Shown: piece by piece, positions 7,285 to 15,979 of the stretch
Position numbering within the stretch: position 1 is the stretch's first letter
How the letters are laid out: every line of letters begins with the position of its first letter
From: Aquabacterium sp.
Lineage (GTDB): Bacteria; Pseudomonadota; Gammaproteobacteria; Burkholderiales; Burkholderiaceae_C
Assembly: GCA_023266355.1 (NCBI GenBank)
Contig: JAHFQM010000002.1
Coordinates: 310,001 to 374,000 of the forward strand
Direction of reading: 5' to 3'
Length of the DNA: 64,000 bases
Notes under the pieces: model-generated
Seen by the model: the letters and a program-made list of their open reading frames with translations, nothing else
The model's database searches: none
Told to the model about the DNA's origin: nothing
Made by a program: the position numbers and the translations under genes

Positions 7285-7354
7285 TGCACTTGCCCCGCAT
7301 CGGCCCCGCACGGGGTGCTTGGGGGGCTGGCGTGCAGACCGCAGCAGGATTTCA

Positions 7355-7376
7355 TATACTCCCCAGGGTATAAAGT
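7355..7376. promoter_or_regulatory. Palindromic operator overlapping the -10 region of the YeeE-like gene
   Basis: TATACTCCCCAGGGTATA contains inverted repeats TATAC and GTATA separated by eight bases, and GTATAAAG supplies a plausible -10. It ends 27 bp before the start codon. The C-rich/G-rich centre with TATAC ends resembles operators of CsoR/CstR-type repressors, which include persulfide sensors, but no such gene is in the window. Confidence 0.45.
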
Positions 7377-7398
7377 CGCAACACAAGCGAGGTCTGTG

Positions 7399-7830
7399 AT
7401 GAACTTCCAAGCGTTTCTGCCGCCGTTGCTCGGCGGGCTCATGATCGGGGCCGCCAGCGTGCTGCTGCTGATCGGGCTCGGTCGCATCGCCGGCATCAGC
7501 GGCATCACTTTCGGCTTGATGGACCGGCCCAACTGGAACGCGGCCAACCTCTGGCGCGTGGGTTTTGTGCTCGGACTCGTGCTGGCGGGTTGGCTCTGGA
7601 CGCAGGCGGCGCACCAAGCGCTGGCACCGGCGCGCGCCAGCCATGTCCCGCTGCTGGTGATCAGCGGGCTGCTTGTTGGCTGGGGCACGTCTTTGGGCAG
7701 CGGCTGCACCAGCGGCCATGGCGTGTGCGGGCTGGGGCGGCTGTCGCTGCGTTCGCTCGCGGCGGTCATCACCTTCATGCTCACAGGGGCCATCACGGTC
7801 TATGTGAGCCGGCACCTGCTGTCACTTTGA
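7399..7830 (+). CDS. YeeE/YedE family membrane protein, first half
   Basis: A 143-residue inner-membrane protein with about four hydrophobic segments and the family signature [20 protein letters not shown] (about 101-120). The YeeE/YedE (TsuA-like) family carries sulfur compounds such as thiosulfate; the conserved Cys residues are thought to interact with the substrate. Here the transporter is encoded as two half-size proteins, this one and the gene 12 bp downstream, which presumably assemble together. The Met at 7399 is the first consistent with membrane topology and follows the palindromic operator. Confidence 0.82.
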   Translation: MNFQAFLPPLLGGLMIGAASVLLLIGLGRIAGISGITFGLMDRPNWNAANLWRVGFVLGLVLAGWLWTQAAHQALAPARASHVPLLVISGLLVGWGTSLGSGCTSGHGVCGLGRLSLRSLAAVITFMLTGAITVYVSRHLLSL

Positions 7831-7842
7831 GCGAGGTCCCCC

Positions 7843-8313
7843 ATGCCACACACACACAACACGAGCACCCCAGGCACCCAGAACACCGGCCCAGCCTGGC
7901 ATGGCTTTGTCATTGCCCTGGGATGCGGCCTCCTCTTTGGCCTGGGCTTGACGCTGTCAGGCATGAGCGATCCGCTGACCGTGCAAGCCTTCCTCGACGT
8001 GGCTGGCGACTGGAACCCCAGCCTGGCTTTCGTCATGGGCGGTGCCGTGGTGGTCAGCTTGCTGGGCTTCCAGTGGCTGCTCAAACGTCGCCAAGCACCG
8101 GTGTGCGGCACGGTTTTCCACGTGCCACAAAACAAGGCGATCGATGCGCGCCTGCTGCTGGGTGCCGCGTTGTTCGGCATCGGCTGGGGGCTGTCGGGCT
8201 ATTGCCCGGGACCAGCCTTGACGTCCCTGCTGGCAGGCAATGCCGAGGTCTGGGTGTTCGTGCCTGCGATGCTGGCGGGCGCCTGGCTGCAGCGCCAGAC
8301 GAACCGGCACTGA
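7843..8313 (+). CDS. YeeE/YedE-like membrane protein, second half (DUF6691 type)
   Basis: A 156-residue inner-membrane protein with four or five hydrophobic segments. Conserved motifs are GLGLTLSGMSDP (about 35-46) and LFGIGWGLSGYCPGPALTSL (about 108-127), the latter with the conserved Cys in GYCPGPA. It lies 12 bp after the first half and is surely co-transcribed. Together the two are expected to import or handle a reduced sulfur compound. No sulfurtransferase or persulfide dioxygenase gene is adjacent, which is a difference from many such loci. Confidence 0.82.
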   Translation: MPHTHNTSTPGTQNTGPAWHGFVIALGCGLLFGLGLTLSGMSDPLTVQAFLDVAGDWNPSLAFVMGGAVVVSLLGFQWLLKRRQAPVCGTVFHVPQNKAIDARLLLGAALFGIGWGLSGYCPGPALTSLLAGNAEVWVFVPAMLAGAWLQRQTNRH

Positions 8314-8343
8314 CATCCACCAGCGCTGACACGCAAGGCCAGC

Positions 8344-8916
8344 TCAGCGCCAGCGGGCACGCCAGACGTGGTCGGTCTCGTCCACCCGGACGAAGTCGAA
8401 GGCATCGAGCTCGTCCACCAGGCAGTGCTGCAGCCGCTCGATGAGGGCGCGGTGCTCGGCATCCTGGATGGGGGCGCCCACGGGGCTGGCCACATGGCGC
8501 TCTTCGACCTGGTGTGACCAGAACGGCAGCAGCACGTGCAGCACCGGCGTGCCTGAGCGGCCGAACTTCCACGCCCTCACCTCGCCTCGGAAGCGGTCCA
8601 GGCTGCCGGCCACCTGAACACCCACGAAGGTGTTGATGCGGGGCAGGACGCTCATGGCGGCCTGGACTTCGGTGGTCGTGAGCTCCTGGGTGAGGAAATC
8701 ACCTGAATAAAAAGGCGCGTCGGGATCGAGGTGGTCGGCGAACCCCAGGCGAACGAATTGCTGAACGACGTTGATGCGTCGCGTGGAGGTGATGGGCATG
8801 GGGCGGTTGCGGCCAAGAGGCTGCGTGTTTTGCTGCAGAGCAACATTGTCCGCCATGAACTCAATGCCCTCAGTATGAGGGGGGGCATTCTGAGGATCCT
8901 GCCGCTCGCTTGTCAT
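8344..8916 (-). CDS. Hypothetical protein of about 170-190 residues
   Basis: The frame is open far upstream through the antisense of the amidotransferase gene; only the last ~190 codons look like protein. Two starts are possible: the Met at 8916 (used; 190 residues) or the Met at 8856 (170 residues, MADNVALQQNTQPLGRNRP). The body is a soluble alpha/beta protein with RLGFADHLDPDAPFYSGDFLTQELTTTEVQAAMSVLPRI and EVRAWKFGRSGTPVLHVLLPFWS. No family recognised. It is convergent with the YeeE pair and divergent from the amidotransferase. Confidence 0.6.
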   Translation of the reverse strand: MTSERQDPQNAPPHTEGIEFMADNVALQQNTQPLGRNRPMPITSTRRINVVQQFVRLGFADHLDPDAPFYSGDFLTQELTTTEVQAAMSVLPRINTFVGVQVAGSLDRFRGEVRAWKFGRSGTPVLHVLLPFWSHQVEERHVASPVGAPIQDAEHRALIERLQHCLVDELDAFDFVRVDETDHVWRARWR

Positions 8917-8994
8917 GGCCGGGCTTTTACACTCAGGCCATGCGCGAGGCCACCACATGGTGGGACCAGCGAGATCACACACAGGGCGGGATGG

Positions 8995-10965
8995 ATGTGC
9001 GGCATTGCAGGGCGGTTGAATCGGACAAAGCGGGTTGACCCAGCGTCGTTGGCCGCCATGGTCCAGCGCCTGGCCCACCGTGGCCCCGATGGACAGGGCG
9101 TCTGGACCGGCGGACCCGATGGCCGCATCGGCCTGGCCCACAGCCGCTTGAGCATCATCGACCTGGCCGGTGGCCACCAGCCCATGGGCAACGAAGACGG
9201 CGCCATCCAGGTCGTTTTCAATGGCGAAATCTTCAACCACATCGAGCTGCGCGCCGAGCTGATCGCCCAAGGCCACACCTTCCGCACGCACTCCGACACC
9301 GAGGTCATCGTCCACCTGTACGAACAGGTCGGCGAGGCCTTCGTGGACCACCTCAACGGCCAGTTCGCCATCGCCCTGTGGGACGGCCGCCAGCGCAGGC
9401 TGGTGCTGGCGCGCGACCGCACCGGCATCCGACCTTTGTTTTTCACCTGGACACCGGACGGCCTGGCCTTCGCCTCCGAGGTCAAGGCGCTGTTCGCCCT
9501 GCCCGAGGTGCCGCGCGCGCTGGACGTGGGCGCCCTGGGCGAAACCTTCACCTACTGGGCCCCCCTGCCCGGCCACACCGTGTTCCAGGGCATCGACGCC
9601 CTGCCGCCTGGCACCCTGATGGTGGTGGACGCACAAGCGCCTGATGTGCGCGCCAGTGCCCGCCTGCACCGCTACTGGGATTGGGATTTTGGCGATGGCG
9701 ACTTTTCGGCCGACACCCATGACCGCAGCGGTGGCACACACCAAGGCGAGGATTTGGCCGAAGAACTGCGCGCGCTGCTGATCGATGCCGTGCGCCTGCA
9801 GCTGCGGGCCGACGTGCCCGTGGGCGCCTACCTCAGCGGCGGGCTGGACTCGTCCATCGTCACCACGCTGATCAAGCATTTCACCGACACGCCGCTGCGC
9901 ACCTTCTCGCTGACCTTCGACGACGCCGAATTCGACGAAAGCGCGCAGCAGGCCGAGCTGGTCGCGCACCTGGGCACTTCGCACAGCAGCCTGCGTTGCA
10001 GCCGTGCCGACATCGCCCAAGCTTTTGCCGACACCATCTGGCACACCGAGGCCCCGGTGCTGCGCACGGCCCCCACCCCGATGATGCTGCTGGCCCGCCA
10101 TGTGCGCGAATCTGGCTTCAAGGTCGTGCTGACGGGCGAAGGCGCCGACGAGGTCTTCGGCGGCTACGACATCTTCAAGGAAGCGCGCATCCGCCGCTTC
10201 ATGGCACGACAGCCGCAATCAAAGGTTCGGCCGCAGCTCATCGACAGGCTCTACCCCTACCTGCGCCATTCGCCCGCCGCGGCCCGGGTGCTGGCCCAAC
10301 GCTTTTTCGCCGAGGGCGCCGAGCACGCGCACCAGCCGCACTTCGGCCACCACCCGCGCTGGCAGACCACCCAGCGCATCTGGCAGTTTTTCTCGCCCGA
10401 TGTGCGCGCGCAGCTGGCGGGCTGGAACCACCTGGCCGCGCTCGAAGCCCACCTGCCTGCCTCGCACGCGGGCTGGCAGCCGCTTCAACGCGACCAGTAC
10501 ATCGAGGCCCACACGCTGATGTCGGGCTACTTGCTGAGCTCACAAGGCGATCGCATGGCCATGGCCGCGTCCATCGAAGGGCGCTTCCCTTTCCTGGACC
10601 ACCGCGTCATCGAGTTCGGCAACCGCCTCCCGCCGCGCTACAAGCTCATGGGCTTGACCGAAAAATACCTGCTCAAGCGTTCGGTCCATGGCCTGCTGCC
10701 AGAAGGCATCCGCACCCGCACCAAGCAGCCTTACCGCGCACCCGACAGCGCCTGCTTCTTCGAACAAGGCCGTGCGCTGGACTGGGTGGCCGAGTTGCTC
10801 AGCCCGGCGCGCCTGGCCGATGCCGGCTTGTTCGATGCACAGGCCGTGGGCAAGCTGATGGCCAAGTGCGCGCAAGGTCGGGCGATTGGTTTCGGCGACA
10901 ACATGGCCTTCGTGGGCGTGTTGTCCACCATGCTGCTGCACGAGCGTTTTGTGCGCGCACACTGA
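8995..10965 (+). CDS. asnB: Asparagine synthetase-like glutamine amidotransferase
   Basis: A 656-residue class II amidotransferase. The start at 8995 exposes Cys2, the glutaminase nucleophile (MCGIAGRL), which must be N-terminal after Met removal. The glutaminase domain spans roughly 2-215, with AHRGPDGQGVW and VFNGEIFNH. The synthetase domain carries the ATP-pyrophosphatase loop SGGLDSS at about 281-287 and GEGADEVFGGY near 379. The C-terminus keeps the family motif SIEGRFPFLDHR. It would make an amide by AMP activation of a carboxylate. Although homologous to AsnB, its position before an acyl ligase and carrier protein suggests a specialised substrate rather than asparagine supply. Confidence 0.88.
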   Translation: MCGIAGRLNRTKRVDPASLAAMVQRLAHRGPDGQGVWTGGPDGRIGLAHSRLSIIDLAGGHQPMGNEDGAIQVVFNGEIFNHIELRAELIAQGHTFRTHSDTEVIVHLYEQVGEAFVDHLNGQFAIALWDGRQRRLVLARDRTGIRPLFFTWTPDGLAFASEVKALFALPEVPRALDVGALGETFTYWAPLPGHTVFQGIDALPPGTLMVVDAQAPDVRASARLHRYWDWDFGDGDFSADTHDRSGGTHQGEDLAEELRALLIDAVRLQLRADVPVGAYLSGGLDSSIVTTLIKHFTDTPLRTFSLTFDDAEFDESAQQAELVAHLGTSHSSLRCSRADIAQAFADTIWHTEAPVLRTAPTPMMLLARHVRESGFKVVLTGEGADEVFGGYDIFKEARIRRFMARQPQSKVRPQLIDRLYPYLRHSPAAARVLAQRFFAEGAEHAHQPHFGHHPRWQTTQRIWQFFSPDVRAQLAGWNHLAALEAHLPASHAGWQPLQRDQYIEAHTLMSGYLLSSQGDRMAMAASIEGRFPFLDHRVIEFGNRLPPRYKLMGLTEKYLLKRSVHGLLPEGIRTRTKQPYRAPDSACFFEQGRALDWVAELLSPARLADAGLFDAQAVGKLMAKCAQGRAIGFGDNMAFVGVLSTMLLHERFVRAH

Positions 10966-11001
10966 CCGACACCCCGAGCAGCCACCCCCAGGTCACACCC
11001 C

Positions 11002-12561
11002 ATGCTCCTCCACGATTTCTTCCAGCGCAGCGCCACGCACAGCCCCGACCACATCGCCTTGGTCAGCGACGGGCAGCGCCACAGCTTCGGCGAGCTGTTG
11101 CAGCGGTCGAAGCAACTGGCCGCGGCACTGCAAGGCCTCGGGTTGCAGCGCGGTGACCGGGTGGCCCTGTTCCTGGACAACCGCGTCGAGATGGCCGTGG
11201 CCGTGTGGGCCGTGCTGCAGGCCGGCGGCGCGTTCATGCCCATCAACCCGCTGACCAAGGCCGACAAACTGGCCTACATGCTCAACGATGCGCGCGCCCG
11301 CGTGCTGATCACGCAAGACAACCTGCGTGGCGTGTGGCATGCGGCGTTGGCGCAGAACACCTTGGTCGATGTGGCCTGGGTGTGCGGGTTGCAAGTTGCC
11401 GATGGCCAGGGCGTTGGCAGCAGTAACGGCCGTGAACGCGCCCTGCCCGCTTTCATGCCCAACTCCGACACAGGCGTGACCGACGTCGGTCTGATCGACC
11501 AGGACCTCGCCGCCATCATCTACACCTCGGGCTCCACCGGCGACCCGAAGGGCGTGATGCTCAGCCACCTCAACATGGTCTCGGCCTGCACCTCGGTGAG
11601 CACCTACCTCGGCCTGCGCGCCGACGACACCGTGCTGTGCGCCCTGCCCCTGGCCTTCGACTACGGCCTCTACCAACTGCTGATGTGCGCCCGCGTGGGC
11701 GCCACCCTGGTGCTGGAGCGCAGCTTCACCTTCCCCGTCAAGGTGCTGGAGGTGATGGTGCGGGAGCGCGTCACCGTTTTCCCCGGTGTGCCGACCATGT
11801 TCGCCATGCTGATGAACCTGCAGACCCTGCCCAGCTTCGACCTGGGCAGCCTGCGCATGATCACCAACACCGCGGCGGCCTTGTCGGAGGCCCACATCCA
11901 GCGCCTGCGCGCCCTGTTCCCGCAGGCCACGCTGTTTTCCATGTACGGCCTGACCGAGTGCAAGCGCGTGACCTACCTGCCGCCCGAGCAGCTCGACGTG
12001 CGCCCCACCAGCGTCGGCCGCGGCATGCCCAATGAGGAAGTCTGGCTGGTCGATGAGGCGGGGCAACGCCTGCCGAATGGCAGCACGGGCGAGCTGGTCG
12101 TGCGCGGCAGCAACGTCATGCTGGGTTACTGGGACAAGCCCGAGGCCACGGCCCAGCGCCTCCAGCCAGGCCCGGCCATCGGTGGCCAGGCAGGTGCGCC
12201 CGTGCTTCACACCGGCGACCTCTTCCGCACCGACAGCGAGGGCTACCTCTATTTCGTGGCCCGCAAGGACGACATCATCAAAAGCCGTGGCGAGAAGGTC
12301 AGCCCCAAGGAGGTCGAGAACGCGCTGTACGCCATCGAGGGCGTGTTCGAAGCCGCTGTCATCGGCGTGCCCGATGAGCTGCTGGGCCAGGCCGTCAAGG
12401 CCTTCGTCGTCTGCCAGCCCGGGGTGACGCTCACCGAGCGCGAGGTCATCCGACAATGCCTGGCGCGCCTGGAAAGCTTCATGGCGCCCAAGCACGTCGA
12501 GTTCGTCGAGGCCCTGCCCAAAACCGACACGGGCAAGATCAAGAAAACCGGCCTGGCCTGA
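11002..12561 (+). CDS. AMP-forming acyl-CoA/acyl-ACP ligase
   Basis: A 519-residue member of the adenylate-forming (ANL) family. Motifs: the phosphate loop YTSGSTGDPKG at about 174-184, FSMYGLTE near 312-319, HTGD near 404, and the C-terminal catalytic-lysine segment LPKTDTGKIKKT. It activates a carboxylic acid as an acyl-AMP and passes it to CoA or to a carrier protein. The next gene is a stand-alone carrier protein, so loading of that carrier is the likely role. It lies 36 bp after the amidotransferase and is probably co-transcribed. Distinct from the FadD of the beta-oxidation operon at 25.8 kb. Confidence 0.85.
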   Translation: MLLHDFFQRSATHSPDHIALVSDGQRHSFGELLQRSKQLAAALQGLGLQRGDRVALFLDNRVEMAVAVWAVLQAGGAFMPINPLTKADKLAYMLNDARARVLITQDNLRGVWHAALAQNTLVDVAWVCGLQVADGQGVGSSNGRERALPAFMPNSDTGVTDVGLIDQDLAAIIYTSGSTGDPKGVMLSHLNMVSACTSVSTYLGLRADDTVLCALPLAFDYGLYQLLMCARVGATLVLERSFTFPVKVLEVMVRERVTVFPGVPTMFAMLMNLQTLPSFDLGSLRMITNTAAALSEAHIQRLRALFPQATLFSMYGLTECKRVTYLPPEQLDVRPTSVGRGMPNEEVWLVDEAGQRLPNGSTGELVVRGSNVMLGYWDKPEATAQRLQPGPAIGGQAGAPVLHTGDLFRTDSEGYLYFVARKDDIIKSRGEKVSPKEVENALYAIEGVFEAAVIGVPDELLGQAVKAFVVCQPGVTLTEREVIRQCLARLESFMAPKHVEFVEALPKTDTGKIKKTGLA

Positions 12562-12620
12562 ACACCCCGGCCTCGCACAAAGCTCACAAGAGACCCCACA
12601 AAAAACCTCACGGACCCACC

Positions 12621-12875
12621 ATGACCGCAGCCATCAAAGACACCGTCCGCGCCTTCATCACCGACAGCTTCCTCATGGGCGGCGATCAGGCCGGCTTCGC
12701 CGATGGCGACTCCTTTCTGGAGCACCACATCGTCGATTCCACCGGCTTCCTGGAGCTGATCATGTTCCTGGAAGAAACCTATGGCATCGAGGTCACGGAA
12801 GACGAAATGGTGCCCGACAACCTCGACTGCCTGAGCGCCATCGAGGCCTACGTCCAGCGCAAGAAGGCGGCCTGA
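12621..12875 (+). CDS. Stand-alone acyl carrier protein
   Basis: An 84-residue acidic helical protein. The phosphopantetheine attachment serine is Ser40 in HHIVDSTGFLEL, replacing the usual DSL with DST while keeping the essential Asp-Ser. The helix III segment EVTEDEMVPDNLDCLSAI is normal for carrier proteins. It is not the housekeeping ACP: the sequence differs and it has no fab gene neighbours. It sits between the acyl ligase and the NAD-synthase-like gene, one base from the latter, suggesting that the pathway intermediate is held on this carrier. Confidence 0.85.
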   Translation: MTAAIKDTVRAFITDSFLMGGDQAGFADGDSFLEHHIVDSTGFLELIMFLEETYGIEVTEDEMVPDNLDCLSAIEAYVQRKKAA

Positions 12876-12876
12876 G

Positions 12877-13890
12877 ATGAGCACCGCGCCCGCCGCCACG
12901 CGCCCGCTCACGCCCGACGTCTTCGCACTCGACTGCGAAGCCGAGGTGCAACGCATCGGCCAGCACATGGTGGCTGCCCTGCGGCGCTTCAACAAACGTG
13001 GCGTGGTGCTGGGCATGTCGGGCGGTGTGGACAGCTCCGTGTGCGCCGCGCTGGCCGTGCGCGCGCTGGGTGCCGACAAGGTGCTGGGCCTGCTCATGCC
13101 CGAGAAGGATTCCAGCCTGTCCAGCGAGGACAAGGGCCGCGAAGTGGCCGAGCAACTCGGCGTCCAAGCGCTGCTGGAGCCCATCGGTGCGACGGTCGAG
13201 GCCATCGGCTGCTACCGCTGGCGCGACGAGGCCATGCGCAGCGTCTTCCCCGACTACGGCCCGGCATGGAAAAGCAAGATCGCCATCGCCCAGGCCGGTG
13301 AGCCGGGAGCGGCGGGCCGCATCAGCTACTTCAAGCTCATCGTCCAGTCGCCCGATGGCGAGATGCACGAGGCGCGCCTGCCGCTGAAGGCCTACCTGCA
13401 GATCGTGGCCGCCACCAACCACAAGCAGCGCATCCGCAAGACGGTCGAGTACTTCCACGCCGACCGCCTCAACCGCGCCGTGATCGGCACGCCCAACCGC
13501 CTGGAGTACGACCAGGGCTTCTTCGTGAAGAACGGCGACGGCGCGGCCGACATCAAGCCCATCGCCCACCTCTACAAGACGCAGGTCTACCTGCTGGCGC
13601 GCCACCTGGGCCTGCCCGAATCGGTTTGCAGCGCACCGCCCACGACCGACACCTACAGCCTGCCGCAAGGCCAGGACGAGTTCTACTTCAGCCTGCCCCA
13701 CCAGCAGATGGACCTGGCGCTGTGGGCCCACAACCAGGGGCGCCCGGTGGCCGAGCTCGCGCAGGCCCTGGGCATCACCGAGGCCCACGCCCAGGCGGTG
13801 TACCAGGACATCGAGGCCAAGCGCCGCGCCACCGCCTACCTGCACGCCCGACCTGCGCTGGTCGATGAGGTCGCCGAGGTGAAAGCATGA
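12877..13890 (+). CDS. NAD synthase-like adenylating amide-forming enzyme
   Basis: A 337-residue N-type ATP-pyrophosphatase of the NadE family: SGGVDSS at about 48-54, GTPNRLEY at about 204-211, GDGAADIKPIAHLYKTQV near 220-237. It is longer than ammonia-dependent NAD synthases (about 270-280). The substrate loop that in NadE reads around PSADL and QTDE is here APPTTDTYSLPQGQDEFYF. No glutaminase domain is present. The gene is embedded in a ligase-ACP cluster, not with NAD genes, so I think it amidates or adenylates a pathway intermediate. A genuine NAD synthase role remains possible. Confidence 0.75.
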   Translation: MSTAPAATRPLTPDVFALDCEAEVQRIGQHMVAALRRFNKRGVVLGMSGGVDSSVCAALAVRALGADKVLGLLMPEKDSSLSSEDKGREVAEQLGVQALLEPIGATVEAIGCYRWRDEAMRSVFPDYGPAWKSKIAIAQAGEPGAAGRISYFKLIVQSPDGEMHEARLPLKAYLQIVAATNHKQRIRKTVEYFHADRLNRAVIGTPNRLEYDQGFFVKNGDGAADIKPIAHLYKTQVYLLARHLGLPESVCSAPPTTDTYSLPQGQDEFYFSLPHQQMDLALWAHNQGRPVAELAQALGITEAHAQAVYQDIEAKRRATAYLHARPALVDEVAEVKA

Positions 13891-14810
13891 GCGTGGCCGG
13901 CTTCCCCGAGCGCCTGACCGTGCTGCGCTCGGCCATGCAGACCCTGCCCGACAAACCCGAGGAGACGCCCGAAGCCACCTTGCGCGCGCTGTGGTGCCTG
14001 GCCGCCGGACGGCCCATGTCGGCCGAGGCCGCCAGCCACCTGGCCGATGACGCCCTGCCCGTGCTGGATGCCGCGCAGGACGCCCAGCTCGGTGCGCTCA
14101 CCGCCCAACGCCTGGCGGGCATCCCCCTGGCCCACCTCACCGGCCGACAAACCTTCATGGGCATGGAGATGCTGGCCGGCCCGCAAGCCCTGATCCCCCG
14201 CCGCGAGACCGAGCTGCTGGCCCGCGCCGCCCTGGTGCACTTGCGCGCCATGGCCCAGCCCCGCGTCATCGACGTGTGCACCGGCTCGGGCAACCTGGCG
14301 CTGGCCATGGCCCAGGGCGTGCCCACGGCGCGCGTCTGGGGCGCCGACCTCTCGCCCGAGGCCGTGGCACTGGCCGAGGCCAATGCCCGCCACCTGGGCC
14401 TGAGCGAGCGCGTGCAATGGCGCTGTGGCGACCTGCTCGCGCCTTTCGACGCCAGCGAGGCCAACGCGGCCCATGGCGATTCGGCGGATTTCCTCGGCCG
14501 CACCGACCTGCTGCTGTGCAACCCGCCCTACATCTCCAGCGGCAAGCTCGACAGCATGCCCGCCGAGATCGTCCAGCACGAGCCCAGCCTGGCGTTTGAC
14601 GGCGGCCCTTTCGGCATCCGCATCCTGCAAAGGCTGATGAAGGACGCGCCCCGCTTCCTGCGCTCGGGCGGCTGGCTGGGGCTGGAGGTCGGCCTGGGCC
14701 AGGGCCCGGCGGTGCAACAGTGGCTGGCGCGCACGGGCCAGTTCGACACGCCTCAGGCCGTGCCCGACGACCACGGCCAGGTGCGGTCTTTGCTGGCACA
14801 GCGCCTGTGA
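13887..14810 (+). CDS. HemK/PrmC-type class I methyltransferase
   Basis: A 307-residue SAM-dependent methyltransferase. The glycine-rich SAM motif is IDVCTGSGNLALAMA (about 127-141) and the catalytic NPPY is at about 212-215, the signature of HemK/PrmC glutamine N5-methyltransferases and N6-adenine methyltransferases. It overlaps the NAD-synthase-like gene by ATGA and is therefore translationally coupled. Canonical prmC is normally linked to prfA; here it is not, so this is probably a paralogue recruited to the pathway. The N-terminal ~100 residues are helical, as in PrmC. Confidence 0.78.
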   Translation: MSVAGFPERLTVLRSAMQTLPDKPEETPEATLRALWCLAAGRPMSAEAASHLADDALPVLDAAQDAQLGALTAQRLAGIPLAHLTGRQTFMGMEMLAGPQALIPRRETELLARAALVHLRAMAQPRVIDVCTGSGNLALAMAQGVPTARVWGADLSPEAVALAEANARHLGLSERVQWRCGDLLAPFDASEANAAHGDSADFLGRTDLLLCNPPYISSGKLDSMPAEIVQHEPSLAFDGGPFGIRILQRLMKDAPRFLRSGGWLGLEVGLGQGPAVQQWLARTGQFDTPQAVPDDHGQVRSLLAQRL

Positions 14811-14891
14811 CACCCGTGCTTTGACCCACAATGGCGGCGCGTGGCCCGCTGGGGCCCCGCAGCCCTTGCCGCCAACCCCGTGACCTGCGCC

Positions 14892-15956
14892 ATGCCCACC
14901 CTGCCCGACCTGCTCCGTCTGCGCCACATGCCCAGCCCCCTGCCTGCCTGGCGCGCTGTCCTGGCCGTGCTGCTGGTGGCCGCCTCCTGCCAGGCCCATG
15001 CCGGCAAGACCCTTGATGGCATCCGTCAGCGCGGCCAAATCAACTGCGGCGTCAGCACCGGCGTGGCGGGCTTCTCGGCGCCCGATGCCAAAGGCCGCTG
15101 GACGGGGCTGGACGTGGACATCTGCCGCGCCGTGGCCGCCGCCGTGCTGGGCGATGGCGACAAGGTCAACTTCGTGCCGCTGAATTCGCAACAGCGCTTT
15201 GCGGCGCTGCAGTCCGGCCAGATCGACGTGCTCTCGCGCAACACCTCCTGGACGCTGACCCGCGACGCCTCGCTGGGCTTCCACTTCACCGCCATCACCT
15301 ACATCGACGGCCAGGCCTTCCTCGTGCCCACCAAGCTCAAGGTGACGCGGGCGACCCAGCTCAAGGGCGCGCAGGTCTGCGTGCAGTCGGGCACCACCAC
15401 CGAGAAGAACCTCGCGGACTTCTCCCGCTCCCGCAAGCTGGGCATCAAGCCCATCGTGTTCGACACCTACGAGGCCGGCTTCAAAGCCCTGTTCGCCGGC
15501 CGTTGCCAGGCTTACTCGGCCGATGCGTCGGCACTGGCCAGCATCCGCAGCAAAGAGTCGCCCAACCCCGCGGACTACACCGTGCTGCCTGACCTGATCT
15601 CCAAAGAGCCGCTGGGCCCCGTGGTGCGCCGTGACGACGACGAGTGGTTCGCCATCGTCAAATGGACGGTGTTCGCGCTGCAGGAAGCCGAAGAGCTGGG
15701 CATCACCCAGGCCCAGGCCGATGCCATGAAGTCGTCTGACGATCCGGCCATCCAACGCCTGGTGGGCAGTGGCGAGGACATGGGCAAGCTGCTGGGCCTG
15801 GACAAGGCCTGGTCGCTGCGCACGCTCAAGGCGGTGGGCCACTACGGCGAAATCTTCGAGCGCAACGTCGGTGCGCAGTCGCCGCTCAAGCTGCCACGCG
15901 GCGTCAACCGGCCCTGGAACCAGGGCGGCCTGATCTACGCGCCGCCGGTGCGCTGA
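14892..15956 (+). CDS. Amino-acid ABC transporter, periplasmic binding protein
   Basis: A 354-residue solute-binding protein of the general L-amino-acid (AapJ) type: KTLDGIRQRGQINCGVSTGVAGFSAPDAKGRWTGLDVDICRAVAAAV, VLSRNTSWTLTRD, CVQSGTTTEKNLADF, then the C-terminal RGVNRPWNQGGLIYAPPVR typical of AapJ. A signal peptide is present (AWRAVLAVLLVAASCQAHAG). The start could be 14892 or 14928; the latter gives a more standard n-region. Length matches AapJ. It is followed by two permeases. Confidence 0.87.
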   Translation: MPTLPDLLRLRHMPSPLPAWRAVLAVLLVAASCQAHAGKTLDGIRQRGQINCGVSTGVAGFSAPDAKGRWTGLDVDICRAVAAAVLGDGDKVNFVPLNSQQRFAALQSGQIDVLSRNTSWTLTRDASLGFHFTAITYIDGQAFLVPTKLKVTRATQLKGAQVCVQSGTTTEKNLADFSRSRKLGIKPIVFDTYEAGFKALFAGRCQAYSADASALASIRSKESPNPADYTVLPDLISKEPLGPVVRRDDDEWFAIVKWTVFALQEAEELGITQAQADAMKSSDDPAIQRLVGSGEDMGKLLGLDKAWSLRTLKAVGHYGEIFERNVGAQSPLKLPRGVNRPWNQGGLIYAPPVR

Positions 15957-15979
15957 TCCCACTGCCAGCCGCCGCCAAC

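Noticed and set aside
8995..14810. Exosortase-associated amidotransferase/ligase locus
   Set aside because: The amidotransferase, ligase and carrier resemble that gene set, but no exosortase, PEP-CTERM or polysaccharide export gene is nearby.
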